Source: Promethearchaeota archaeon
GTDB taxonomy: Archaea > Asgardarchaeota > Lokiarchaeia > Sigynarchaeales > SOKP01
Direction: 5' to 3'
Assembly: GCA_019894875.1 (NCBI GenBank)
Contig: JAGXNR010000129.1
Span: 1 to 7,652 of the forward strand
Length of the DNA: 7,652 nucleotides
In this document: one piece after another, positions 1 through 6,206 of the stretch
Position numbering within the stretch: the stretch's first letter is position 1
How the letters are laid out: the number at the start of each line of letters is the position of its first letter
Position numbers and translations under genes: made by a program
Notes under the pieces: generated by a model
Seen by the model: only the letters and a program-made list of their open reading frames with translations
Told to the model about the DNA's origin: nothing
Databases searched by the model: none

Positions 1-511
1 CACTAACATGGATTAATAAAATAAGTCCTAATTCTTCTATCTTCGCAAATATTGACTTAAAAAAAGGATCTGATAATCGAATTATAGGTGGATCAATTTT
101 AAACTGTTCTTTTACAAAATCTCTCACTCTCGGACCAAACCAAAATTTAACAACAGGATATCCTTGTTGATAAATCTCTTCAAGTGAGTCTAACGTTAGT
201 TTAAGGTTTGGCTTTTCTTTAAAAAGCTCTCTACTTCTAAAATACTTAGCCTGTACAAACTTATTAGGGAATTTTGTTTCTAATTCGTTATAACCATTCC
301 CCCAGACGATACCAATTGATCTTTTAATATTAAATTCTTCTCTGAACTTAATCAGATTATGAATACCATCTACACTCCCTAAATGAACATGGGCATCAAA
401 TTTTGGACCAAAATATTTAGATTTAACTTGGGTATCATCATTAACATACTCTGAAATATATTTTTGCACTTGTAATTCACACTTAGCAACAGTTTGCTTT
501 TCAAAAAACAT
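1..511 (-). CDS. Amidohydrolase_2-type metal-dependent hydrolase, C-terminus beyond the left edge
   Basis: Only the first 170 residues are in the window; the gene continues past base 1. The ATG at 509-511 directly follows an in-frame TAG, so no longer start exists. Residues 38-45 read KFDAHVHL, the HxH metal-binding motif (His41, His43) that ends the first strand of amidohydrolase TIM barrels. Further on are VVKFWFGPR (121-129) and LILLIHVS (163-170). The latter holds His168, placed like the third metal His of the PF04909 family. The family hydrolyses or decarboxylates small organic acids, lactones and amides; the substrate cannot be read here. The UroD-like gene lies 58 bases upstream on the same strand, so co-transcription is plausible. 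I see no clear Shine-Dalgarno sequence. The fold is fairly sure, the substrate unknown. Confidence 0.8.
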   Translation of the reverse strand, partial: MFFEKQTVAKCELQVQKYISEYVNDDTQVKSKYFGPKFDAHVHLGSVDGIHNLIKFREEFNIKRSIGIVWGNGYNELETKFPNKFVQAKYFRSRELFKEKPNLKLTLDSLEEIYQQGYPVVKFWFGPRVRDFVKEQFKIDPPIIRLSDPFFKSIFAKIEELGLILLIHVS

Positions 512-569
512 CTATTCTTTGAATAATTGATACTATGAATCACAACCTAATTATTTTTTGAAAAGTTTG

Positions 570-1544
570 TTAGAGATTTTGAATGGTTTTTACTGCCACT
601 TCTATCATAGGATCACTTATAAACTGAGGAATGACACAACCGGGGGCAATTATTAATCCCGAACCATTGAAGTTTGTGTAAACAGATGAGATTCGTGAAG
701 AAACTTCCGCGGGATCTGTTATATCTTTCCATGATTCTGTGTTTAATCCTCCGAGAAGTCCTCCTTTGAAGATGTGCCTTGCCTCAGAAAGATTTGGTGT
801 CGTTTGCTGATCATGCCAGTTAATCGCGTCTATAGGTAATTTAGTTGCCAATTCGTAATCAGGTTTGTCACCATGGAGATGAAGGACTAGAAAATTATTC
901 TTTTTTACAGTTTTTTCTATTAGGGATTTCATTGGTGTAAATGCTAATTCTAATCTCTCTTCATTGGTTAGTCTATTGTTAAAATGTTGTGTGGCTAAAA
1001 ATATACCATCAGCACCTGCGGCTAATGAAGCTTTTGAAAAATCTGTCATAGCTGAAATAATTATCTTAAAATGTTCTCTAATTAGTTGAGGATCCTTTCT
1101 GTAATGTAGAATTATATCGGGATCAATTTGGGATGCTACCATTAAAGGAGAAAATACAGTCATCATTGTTGGTACTTTTCCGTCAACTTCCCTATGAATT
1201 AATTTCATTGCTTTAATCTGATTCCCGAATTCACCCCTTGTTACATCAATCTTTTTAACATCCTCCCAATCTTCTATCTTTTCGATTGGATATTTCACAC
1301 CAATTCTAGAACCCGATGCGGGATCATATCCTCCCAATTCTGCTCCAAAATCAGAAGCAAAAGCACGACCTGAGATTGAGATTTTCATAATATCGGAATC
1401 GAATTTATCTTGAAAATCCATCTGTGCCTTTAAAAGTCCTTCAGGAGTTTTATCTGACTCTGGGAAATGTTTCCAAATTGCATAGGGGACTCTCTCTGTG
1501 GGTTCTGCTTTAAAAGCTTTTTTAATTAGTTCGAATTTATCCAT
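570..1544 (-). CDS. UroD/MtaA-superfamily protein, probable corrinoid-type methyltransferase rather than HemE
   Basis: This 324-residue protein has the length and pattern of the uroporphyrinogen decarboxylase superfamily: RVPYAIWKHFPESD near residue 18, LHLHGDKP (221-228), DAINWHDQ (239-246), GGLLGGLN (261-268) and APGCVIP (300-306). True HemE has a FMRQAGRY-like substrate-binding segment near the N-terminus. Here that place reads AIWKHFPESD, lacking the two substrate-binding arginines, so haem synthesis is unlikely. Corrinoid:coenzyme M methyltransferases of this superfamily bind zinc through HxC and a C-terminal Cys. Here the equivalents look like His222-x-His224 and Cys303, 79 residues apart. 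I infer a cobamide-linked methyl transfer role with unknown substrate. AGGA lies about nine bases before the ATG at 1542-1544. An amidohydrolase gene follows, and a DinB-like gene is divergent upstream. Confidence 0.8.
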   Translation of the reverse strand: MDKFELIKKAFKAEPTERVPYAIWKHFPESDKTPEGLLKAQMDFQDKFDSDIMKISISGRAFASDFGAELGGYDPASGSRIGVKYPIEKIEDWEDVKKIDVTRGEFGNQIKAMKLIHREVDGKVPTMMTVFSPLMVASQIDPDIILHYRKDPQLIREHFKIIISAMTDFSKASLAAGADGIFLATQHFNNRLTNEERLELAFTPMKSLIEKTVKKNNFLVLHLHGDKPDYELATKLPIDAINWHDQQTTPNLSEARHIFKGGLLGGLNTESWKDITDPAEVSSRISSVYTNFNGSGLIIAPGCVIPQFISDPMIEVAVKTIQNL

Positions 1545-1558
1545 TATAATGTCCTATT

Positions 1559-1565
1559 TCCTATT
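1559..1565 (-). promoter_or_regulatory. Possible ribosome binding site of the UroD-like gene
   Basis: On the minus strand a purine-rich AATAGGAC stretch lies roughly 8-12 bases before the ATG at 1542-1544. It is a weak but plausible Shine-Dalgarno sequence and agrees with this start. The rest of the 200-base divergent gap (1545-1744) is very AT-rich with no other clear signal on this strand. Confidence 0.3.
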
Positions 1566-1693
1566 AATCTTAAAGTTAAGGGCTTTATTCTTGTAAATTA
1601 TCTCATTAGAATCTTAAAAAACTTTTCTATTTGAAATTTCTATAAAATATATCTGATAATTTAAAAATATTAAAAGATAAGAAATATTCAAAA

Positions 1694-1703
1694 TTATAAT
1701 ATA
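1694..1703 (+). promoter_or_regulatory. TATA-like box of the first DinB-fold gene
   Basis: TTATAATATA lies about 47 bases before the ATG at 1745. With the usual archaeal spacing of about 26 bases to the transcript start, it would give a leader of roughly 20 bases. That leader contains a weak TTGAG ribosome-binding element at 1734-1738. The whole area is AT-rich, so confidence is limited. Confidence 0.35.
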
Positions 1704-1744
1704 ACCTTAGAAATGATAAAAAATTGTTCTTAGTTGAGTAAAAT

Positions 1745-2257
1745 ATGAATGAAACATTCAAAATATTAGCGAATGCTATTAACGAGCAATACGGTGCTGC
1801 AATCGCGATGTTGGAGCAAAACTTAAAAGTTTGCCCACAGGAAGTATGGGATGATAGAACCAGTGGACCCCCATTTTGGCATGTAGCATATCACGTAATG
1901 TGGTTTTTGGATTGGTATCTTTCGGATTCAAGAGAAGCCCGTGAAAGTTTTAAATTGAAATTTGGTGAAGCATCGTCACATTTTGAAGATATAAATAAAA
2001 CACCAGAATTAGCATTTACATGTGACCAATTATTAGATTACTTATCAGATATTAAGGAAAAAGCTAAAAATCGGTTTGAGGATCTAACTTCGGAATATTT
2101 ACTACAACCTTCTGTATTTGAATGGCACGGAAATAGCGTTTTTAGCTCATTACTTTATAATCTTCGTCACTTAATGCTCCACATAGGAACTCTTAATTTA
2201 AGGCTCCATAGGAAAGGTGTGAAATTGGAGAACTGGGTTAGACATCAACGAATTTAA
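1745..2257 (+). CDS. DinB-fold (DinB/YfiT-like) putative metal-binding protein
   Basis: This 170-residue protein has the hallmarks of the DinB-like four-helix bundle. WHVAYHVMWFLDWYL (45-59) supplies a first His, probably His50, and NLRHLMLHIGTLNLRL (139-154) supplies the HxxxH pair His142/His146. In this superfamily three such histidines bind a metal ion; members include thiol-dependent S-transferases and many uncharacterised proteins. There is no signal peptide or membrane segment, so it should be cytoplasmic. The start is the first ATG of the frame. The next gene, 131 bases downstream on the same strand, has the same fold but little sequence likeness. A bacillithiol- or mycothiol-type transferase role is possible from the fold alone; nothing in the sequence shows the thiol or substrate. 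Confidence 0.8.
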   Translation: MNETFKILANAINEQYGAAIAMLEQNLKVCPQEVWDDRTSGPPFWHVAYHVMWFLDWYLSDSREARESFKLKFGEASSHFEDINKTPELAFTCDQLLDYLSDIKEKAKNRFEDLTSEYLLQPSVFEWHGNSVFSSLLYNLRHLMLHIGTLNLRLHRKGVKLENWVRHQRI

Positions 2258-2356
2258 TTTCAACTCATTTAATCTCGATTGATTCTATTGAAAGGTTCTA
2301 ATTAGAATTCTAAACATATTTAAACTGTAGAAATGGAGTATTTTTATTTACTAAAA

Positions 2357-2366
2357 ATTTTTAAAC
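2357..2366 (+). promoter_or_regulatory. TATA-like box of the second DinB-fold gene
   Basis: ATTTTTAAAC-type sequence is centred about 27 bases before the ATG at 2389. This is the spacing expected if transcription starts at or next to the start codon (leaderless), and it fits the absence of a Shine-Dalgarno sequence. It suggests this gene has its own promoter rather than depending on the DinB-fold gene upstream. Confidence 0.4.
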
Positions 2367-2388
2367 TTAATATCCTATATTAAAAATT

Positions 2389-2850
2389 ATGCCAGAAAGT
2401 ATCAAGTCTTTGAAGTTTGTCTATGATTATGCTAAAAGTTTATTTGAAAAGCGAAAGGATAATCATTTTGAGGAATCCATGAAAAATTCGTTGTTTGAAA
2501 AAGAGGAAACGGCTCTCAATGTATTTATACATTCTATCAGCTTATTAAATTGGGCATCGAGAAAAACTATTAATCCTGATGTAGATAATAAGGAGATAGC
2601 AATAAAATTAGATCCCGAATCCACGGCACCTTTGCACGAACAATTATTGGAATTGTTTAATACAGCAAATGAAGCCTATGCAGAGGCAAGAACTAAGTTT
2701 AAAGAAGAAGATCTTCAAAATACATTTAAATCCCCCTTTGGGAGAGATATGACCTACGAAGATTGGTTTGGATTCATCATACATCACACAATCGGCCATA
2801 TTTATCAAGCCTTTAGATTACAGGCAATATATCTAAGACATAAAGTTTAG
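2389..2850 (+). CDS. Second DinB-fold putative metal-binding protein
   Basis: This 153-residue protein has a DinB-like layout. FIHSISLLNWASRK (46-59) gives His48 in the second helix, and FIIHHTIGHIYQAFRLQ (129-145) gives the His133-xxx-His137 pair followed by a Gln-containing helix, as in the common HxxGQ-type ending of DinB proteins. The likely metal triad is His48, His133 and His137. It differs strongly from the upstream DinB-fold protein (different length, different helix-2 motif), so the pair are distant relatives brought together or very old duplicates. No transmembrane or secretion signal is visible. Function is unknown; metal-dependent thiol transfer is the known chemistry of some relatives. 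The gene faces the disulfide oxidoreductase genes convergently. Confidence 0.7.
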   Translation: MPESIKSLKFVYDYAKSLFEKRKDNHFEESMKNSLFEKEETALNVFIHSISLLNWASRKTINPDVDNKEIAIKLDPESTAPLHEQLLELFNTANEAYAEARTKFKEEDLQNTFKSPFGRDMTYEDWFGFIIHHTIGHIYQAFRLQAIYLRHKV

Positions 2851-2856
2851 TTTTAA

Positions 2857-2952
2857 TTGAAACGAATAATTAAAGAAAATAATTTAAATAAACCTCCACC
2901 GGGTTATTGGGTTAGGAGAAAATTCTTCGGAGAATTTAATGAATACTTTTAG
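2857..2952 (+). pseudogene. Short open frame, possible small protein or decayed gene remnant
   Basis: A 31-codon frame begins with TTG at 2857, just after a TAA. It encodes a basic, aromatic peptide containing NKPPPGYWVRRKFFGEFNEYF-like sequence and ends at TAG 2950-2952. It lies in the same frame as the preceding DinB-fold gene, six bases beyond its stop. After the TAG the same frame continues with LFLPKAKDLEKMKNVFESL before another stop, so a broken longer gene is possible. There is no promoter, ATG or ribosome binding site. The segment is richer in GC than the surrounding gap. I recognise no family; it may be chance. Confidence 0.2.
2920..2937. repeat. Small hairpin, 7-bp stem
   Basis: AAATTCT and AGAATTT form a perfect 7-base inverted repeat around a TCGG loop. 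It sits in the gap between convergent genes, just before the stronger hairpin at 2948-2973. It may add to termination or mRNA 3'-end stability, or be incidental to the short open frame that overlaps it. Confidence 0.4.
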
Positions 2953-2973
2953 CTTTTTTTACCAAAAGCTAAA
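2948..2973. terminator. Hairpin between convergent genes, possible bidirectional terminator
   Basis: TTTAGCTTTT (2948-2957) and AAAAGCTAAA (2964-2973) form a perfect 10-bp inverted repeat with a 6-base loop. It lies between the stops of the plus-strand DinB-fold gene (2850) and the minus-strand disulfide oxidoreductase gene (3029), where a shared transcript end would be expected. No long T-run follows the stem on either strand, so its role is inferred from position. Confidence 0.45.
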
Positions 2974-3028
2974 GATTTAGAAAAAATGAAGAATGTTTTT
3001 GAAAGTTTGGTTATGAAATTTTTTAGAA

Positions 3029-3712
3029 TCAGTATTGTACTCTGATATTTCCCCCAATTAATGCCTTTAGTATTTCGGGGGCCCCAACCATTCCAACAAT
3101 TGTTTTTTGGTCATTGATTATGGTGTAGGGGACACCAGCAGCATCATAATATTGTCCAATGTCAGGATTAGCCATGATATCGATTATTACTGATCTAATC
3201 TTTCCTTTCGAAGCTATAGCAAAATTATTAACTACTGCACAAACTTGCGGGCAGTATGGGCAAGTTTCTGTTATCATCACCTTTATTGTGGATGGCTTGA
3301 TGCGGTCTAAGTTCTGATGTATCGTTGACTCGTAATAATTGGGAGCCCCAGCGAACGCAAATACTGCTTGAATGAATGGCTGAATTTCTCCAGCTTTGGG
3401 GGAGGCTAAATAACGAATGACTTCTCTCCCTTGATCATCAATAAATAAAATGGTTGGAACTCGAGTAATATCATATTGTTTAGCTAACTCGGGATTATCA
3501 TCAATACATAATTCTTCAATCGTAAGCATCCCATTCGAATTTTCTTCATAAACTCTCAATAGAGACATAAATTGCCCACAATCCATGCACTCTCTTATTT
3601 GACTTCCACTTGGTTGTTTTTCCTTACAAGTAAACACTTTCAAATTAACTGGTTTGGTCAATTTAGCCATTTCTGTTTTAATAATTTCCTTATATTTATC
3701 ATCCTGAGACAC
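3029..3712 (-). CDS. Protein disulfide oxidoreductase (two thioredoxin folds), downstream paralogue
   Basis: This 227-residue protein has two thioredoxin/glutaredoxin folds in tandem, the layout of archaeal protein disulfide oxidoreductases (PDO). The N-terminal unit has RECMDCGQF (Cys42, Cys45) and a cis-Pro motif RVPT (Pro86). The C-terminal unit has TCPYCPQV (Cys151, Cys154) and GVPY (Pro195). CPYC is the classic PDO C-terminal site; CMDC is unusual in carrying an Asp. Extra cysteines are Cys29, Cys69 and Cys158. PDOs make, break or shuffle disulfides in the cytoplasm and can accept electrons from a thioredoxin reductase. The start is GTG at 3710-3712, overlapping the TAG of the upstream paralogue by one base (TAGTG). 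No signal peptide is present. It could be a dedicated reductant for one partner rather than a general disulfide isomerase. Confidence 0.85.
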   Translation of the reverse strand: MSQDDKYKEIIKTEMAKLTKPVNLKVFTCKEKQPSGSQIRECMDCGQFMSLLRVYEENSNGMLTIEELCIDDNPELAKQYDITRVPTILFIDDQGREVIRYLASPKAGEIQPFIQAVFAFAGAPNYYESTIHQNLDRIKPSTIKVMITETCPYCPQVCAVVNNFAIASKGKIRSVIIDIMANPDIGQYYDAAGVPYTIINDQKTIVGMVGAPEILKALIGGNIRVQY

Positions 3713-4404
3713 TATGCATACATCCCTCCAAAATCTCTTTCTTTCGACCCAACTAACTTATCCAACAAATCTTGGGGTGTAAATTGACCATAAATATGAT
3801 CTTTTTCATTCACAACTGTATGGGGTACTCCCTGAACTTTGTATTTCATCCCTAAATCTGGGTTCAAATTAACATCAATTACTTCTGCAGATATCTTTCC
3901 TTTAGAAACTATGGCAAAAAGGGTTAAAACAGGTACGGTCATTGGACAATATGGGCATGTGGGGGTGATAAAAATTTTCATCTTTGACTTTTTTATTTTT
4001 TTTAGATGAGAAATGATTTGATCCGCATAATATGGTCGTACACCTGAAAAATATTGTATACTATTAAGAAATGGTACAAATTCAGATCCAGTAGGATGCG
4101 CTAAGTATCGAATAATTTCATTGTCATCTTCATCAACAAATAATATCGCGGGGATCCTAGAAACATTATATTTTTCTGCTTCTTCCGGATTTTCTTCAGT
4201 CGAGATTTCAATCACGCTTAGTTTTCCCTCCGATAATTCTTCTAATGTTGATAATAACTCGTGAACCCCTTCACAAGTCATACAATTCCTAATTTTACTC
4301 CCATCTTCTTGAGTGCGGAAATCTGTGAAAAGTTTAAGCTCAACAGCGTTCTTTAATTTAGCCATCTCTCTTTGAATATTATCACGCTCATTTTCAGAAA
4401 ACAT
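3712..4404 (-). CDS. Protein disulfide oxidoreductase (two thioredoxin folds), upstream paralogue
   Basis: This 230-residue protein is a paralogue of the next gene, sharing roughly 40% of residues by eye. It also has two redox sites: RNCMTCEG in the N-terminal fold (Cys41, Cys44; cis-Pro Pro85 in SRIPA) and TCPYCPMT in the C-terminal fold (Cys150, Cys153; cis-Pro Pro194 in GVPH). These four are its only cysteines. As in its partner, about nine extra residues precede the N-terminal CxxC compared with my memory of the Pyrococcus PDO. The acidic N-terminal helix and lack of a signal sequence indicate a soluble cytoplasmic protein. It is first in a two-gene unit, with GGTGA at 4413-4417 about eight bases before the ATG. 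Possible roles are disulfide formation or isomerisation, or electron relay to target proteins. Confidence 0.85.
   Translation of the reverse strand: MFSENERDNIQREMAKLKNAVELKLFTDFRTQEDGSKIRNCMTCEGVHELLSTLEELSEGKLSVIEISTEENPEEAEKYNVSRIPAILFVDEDDNEIIRYLAHPTGSEFVPFLNSIQYFSGVRPYYADQIISHLKKIKKSKMKIFITPTCPYCPMTVPVLTLFAIVSKGKISAEVIDVNLNPDLGMKYKVQGVPHTVVNEKDHIYGQFTPQDLLDKLVGSKERDFGGMYA
3724..3729 (-). promoter_or_regulatory. Shine-Dalgarno sequence of the downstream PDO, inside the upstream PDO gene
   Basis: On the minus strand GGAGGG lies 11 bases before the GTG at 3712 and within the last codons of the upstream paralogue, where it encodes part of the Gly-Gly-Met ending. With the one-base stop/start overlap this points to translational coupling. 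It also supports the GTG start, because no ATG lies in that frame nearby. Confidence 0.65.
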
Positions 4405-4445
4405 TATTTAATTCACCATCGTAATTAGATCTATTATGAATATTT

Positions 4446-4455
4446 ACTTTAAAAC
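4446..4455 (-). promoter_or_regulatory. Promoter of the PDO pair (TATA-like box)
   Basis: On the minus strand AGTTTTAAAG is centred about 47 bases before the ATG at 4404. A start about 26 bases downstream would leave a leader of about 20 bases that includes the GGTGA ribosome binding site (4413-4417). The parts fit one another, although TTTTAAA is frequent in such AT-rich DNA. Confidence 0.4.
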
Positions 4456-4481
4456 TTAAAATAATATTTGATTTAAAATAT

Positions 4482-4508
4482 AAAAAAATCGAAATTTTAA
4501 TCGATTTT
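4482..4508 (-). terminator. Hairpin plus T-run terminator of the transporter gene
   Basis: Read on the minus strand, AAAATCGA (4508-4501), an 8-base loop and TCGATTTT (4492-4485) form a perfect 8-bp stem, and the run of T continues to 4482. It lies about 62 bases past the stop of the transporter gene (4570) and before the PDO promoter. It therefore probably separates the two transcription units. Confidence 0.55.
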
Positions 4509-4569
4509 GAATAAAACCTAACATTATATCGTAATTTTTCAAAAATTAATTTTGACGTTTTTTTCAGTA

Positions 4570-5721
4570 TTAAAAATAATTTTTATTTGAATTAGGCTCT
4601 CCTTCAATCTTTTTCCTAAACATCAAATATATTACAAGACCAACAAAGAAACCGATAGTAATATTTAAACAAAAACAGAGAATTGCTGATACGAGTATAA
4701 TCGGGAAAGTTTTAGGATTAAAATCCATAATTGCTATTCTACCTAATAAAAACGAAGTGTAAATTAACATAGCACCTAAAATGGAACTAGGAAATGCGGA
4801 AAAAAGTAAAAAAAGAGTATCAGAAAGAAATAACCCAAGGAATATTTCCAAAATTCCTTCTAAAATCATTGATCCTCCTGTTCTTGCTCCAAAAGCGTAT
4901 TGAGCCATCAATCCCCCAGACCCATGACATAAAGGTATTCCTCCTAGAAAAGGATTAATCAAGTTAATAGCACCCATATTAAATGCTAAGACATTTGCAT
5001 CTATATTTTCATCCCTCTCTGGAAATAAATCCTTAATTAATACAACTGTAGCGATCATAACATTCGTAATTGTTAAAAATAATTGAGCAATTCCCGCATA
5101 AACCATCCCCAATAAAAAATTGTGCCACGTTGGGAATTCAAAGCTAAAAATAGGCAAACCAAAGTTAATATCGGAAATTTGTACTGTGCCCGTGAATATA
5201 ACTATTAAAACACCCATTAACGTAAGGATTATCGCAGAAGGAATCGGTTTATTCTTTATCAACAATAGGATTATTAAGATTGAAATGAACCCAAGTACTA
5301 GATTTCCACTGAAAAACACAATTCCTGCCCAGCCCAAAATAAAAGCCAAACCTAGTTGGATGCCTCGTACAGCAGTGACTGGAATTTTTTGAACTATCTT
5401 ATTTAATTTTTTTGAAAAACCTAGTAAAAACCAAATAACACCAATTCCAAATCCAGTAGATATTACCATATTTGAAGTCCATTTTTCTGATATTGCCACA
5501 GTACCAATTGTCTTTTGTGGTTGAACTGGTAGGGGTAAATTGAAACGAATTCCCAGAATTATGTTAGTTAGTCCTAAAGTGAGAAAAATCCCAGCGGGTT
5601 TTAAACCAACTATTGAGATATAACCAATTATAAACGGAATTAAAGTGCCCCAATCTCCAAACGCTCCTCCAAATTCTCTAATCGTAAATTTTTTAGATCC
5701 TTTTCGTGCAGATTTCTCCAT
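4570..5721 (-). CDS. MOT1-type molybdate/sulfate transporter, integral membrane protein
   Basis: The protein has the signature of the MOT1 (MFS_MOT1) putative sulfate/molybdate transporter family, SulP relatives. Numbered from an upstream TTG at 5742, it has EFGGAFGDWGTLIPF (23-37), LPLPVQPQKTIG (69-80) and GGIPLCHGSGGL followed by FGARTGGS (267-291). The paired QP and GSGG motifs belong to the substrate site in this family. About ten or more hydrophobic segments follow, for example 93-109, 130-145, 150-162, 170-186, 208-235, 293-312, 321-336 and 346-374, and the tail is charged. I prefer ATG 5719-5721 (383 residues) over TTG 5742: the only TATA-like box (5752-5760) would start transcription near 5730. 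Molybdate or tungstate uptake fits an anaerobic archaeon using molybdopterin enzymes; sulfate is possible. The gene stands alone between a terminator and a gene-poor stretch. Confidence 0.88.
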   Translation of the reverse strand: MEKSARKGSKKFTIREFGGAFGDWGTLIPFIIGYISIVGLKPAGIFLTLGLTNIILGIRFNLPLPVQPQKTIGTVAISEKWTSNMVISTGFGIGVIWFLLGFSKKLNKIVQKIPVTAVRGIQLGLAFILGWAGIVFFSGNLVLGFISILIILLLIKNKPIPSAIILTLMGVLIVIFTGTVQISDINFGLPIFSFEFPTWHNFLLGMVYAGIAQLFLTITNVMIATVVLIKDLFPERDENIDANVLAFNMGAINLINPFLGGIPLCHGSGGLMAQYAFGARTGGSMILEGILEIFLGLFLSDTLFLLFSAFPSSILGAMLIYTSFLLGRIAIMDFNPKTFPIILVSAILCFCLNITIGFFVGLVIYLMFRKKIEGEPNSNKNYF

Positions 5722-5751
5722 TCCAGCAGGTTTTAATCCCAAGATTACTCA

Positions 5752-5760
5752 AATATAAAA
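5752..5760 (-). promoter_or_regulatory. TATA-like box of the transporter gene
   Basis: On the minus strand TTTTATATT lies about 35 bases before the ATG at 5721 but only about 14 before the in-frame TTG at 5742. The usual TATA-to-start distance would put the transcript start near 5730, favouring the ATG and making the TTG codon part of the upstream sequence. Confidence 0.45.
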
Positions 5761-5971
5761 AATTTTCGAATAAAAATAAATTTCTCTTTCTTCTGTTTAA
5801 AAAGGCTATTGATTTGCTAAAATTTAAATTATTCTGATTAATCTTACTTTCAAATAAAATGCTATTGGAAATATATCAAAATTAGTATACTCTACTCCTA
5901 ATTAGGAGCTATTATTTAAATTTTCTATATGTGAATATCAAATTGTCATTAGAGAAAAGGTTAAACGTTGA
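5761..5971. other. AT-rich gap without a gene
   Basis: No frame of useful length is visible on either strand. The only structured item is a perfect 14-base palindrome, CTCCTAATTAGGAG, at 5895-5908, 150 or more bases upstream of the transporter start. One such palindrome is about what chance gives in a window this size. The end of the gap merges into the kinase remnant, and a KLSLEKRLNVEKIIN-like stretch at about 5940-5985 in another frame may be part of the same decayed gene. Confidence 0.5.
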
Positions 5972-6175
5972 AAAGATAATCAACCAGTTAAAATTCAAAT
6001 TGACGTTGCGGAATTACAGGATGATAAGAAGAAATATATCAAAATGGAATTTAAAGATAATGGAATTGGAATTACTGATGAAAACAGAGAAGTAATATTC
6101 CAAAAGGGGCATAAATCTGATAATTTAAAAAATGGTATGGGAATTGATTTATCTCTAGTGAAGAAAATTGTATAA
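5972..6175 (+). pseudogene. Remnant of a sensor histidine kinase ATPase domain
   Basis: An open stretch between TGA (5969-5971) and TAA (6173-6175) encodes the end of a GHKL/HATPase_c domain. DNQPVKIQIDV is followed by FKDNGIGIT (G1 box DNGIGI), then REVIFQKGHKS (F box region) and NGMGIDLSLVKKIV (G2 box). Intact kinases of this type read GxGxGLSLVKKIV and continue for about 25 residues with a GGxIxVES-like strand. Here the last glycine is Asp and a stop follows KKIV at once. The histidine phosphoacceptor domain, N box and any sensor domain are absent upstream, and there is no start codon before an internal ATG at 6044. I judge it a dead fragment of a two-component or light/redox-sensor kinase, a gene type abundant in Lokiarchaeia. 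Confidence 0.75.
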
Positions 6176-6206
6176 TGAAAATAAGTAAAAAAGCTTAATT
6201 TTAAAA

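Noticed and set aside
570..1544. Calling the UroD-like gene hemE
   Set aside because: The N-terminal substrate-binding arginine segment of HemE is replaced, and the C-terminal Cys fits methyltransferase relatives better.
3572..3787. Open frame of 71 codons on the plus strand
   Set aside because: It runs opposite the two PDO genes, has no promoter, and encodes a low-complexity product; both PDO frames are strongly supported by motifs.
5120..5392. Open frame of 90 codons on the plus strand
   Set aside because: It is antisense to the transporter, whose membrane segments and signature motifs cover the same bases.
5895..5908. Perfect 14-base palindrome CTCCTAATTAGGAG as an operator
   Set aside because: About one such palindrome is expected by chance in a window this size, and it is over 150 bases from the nearest start codon.
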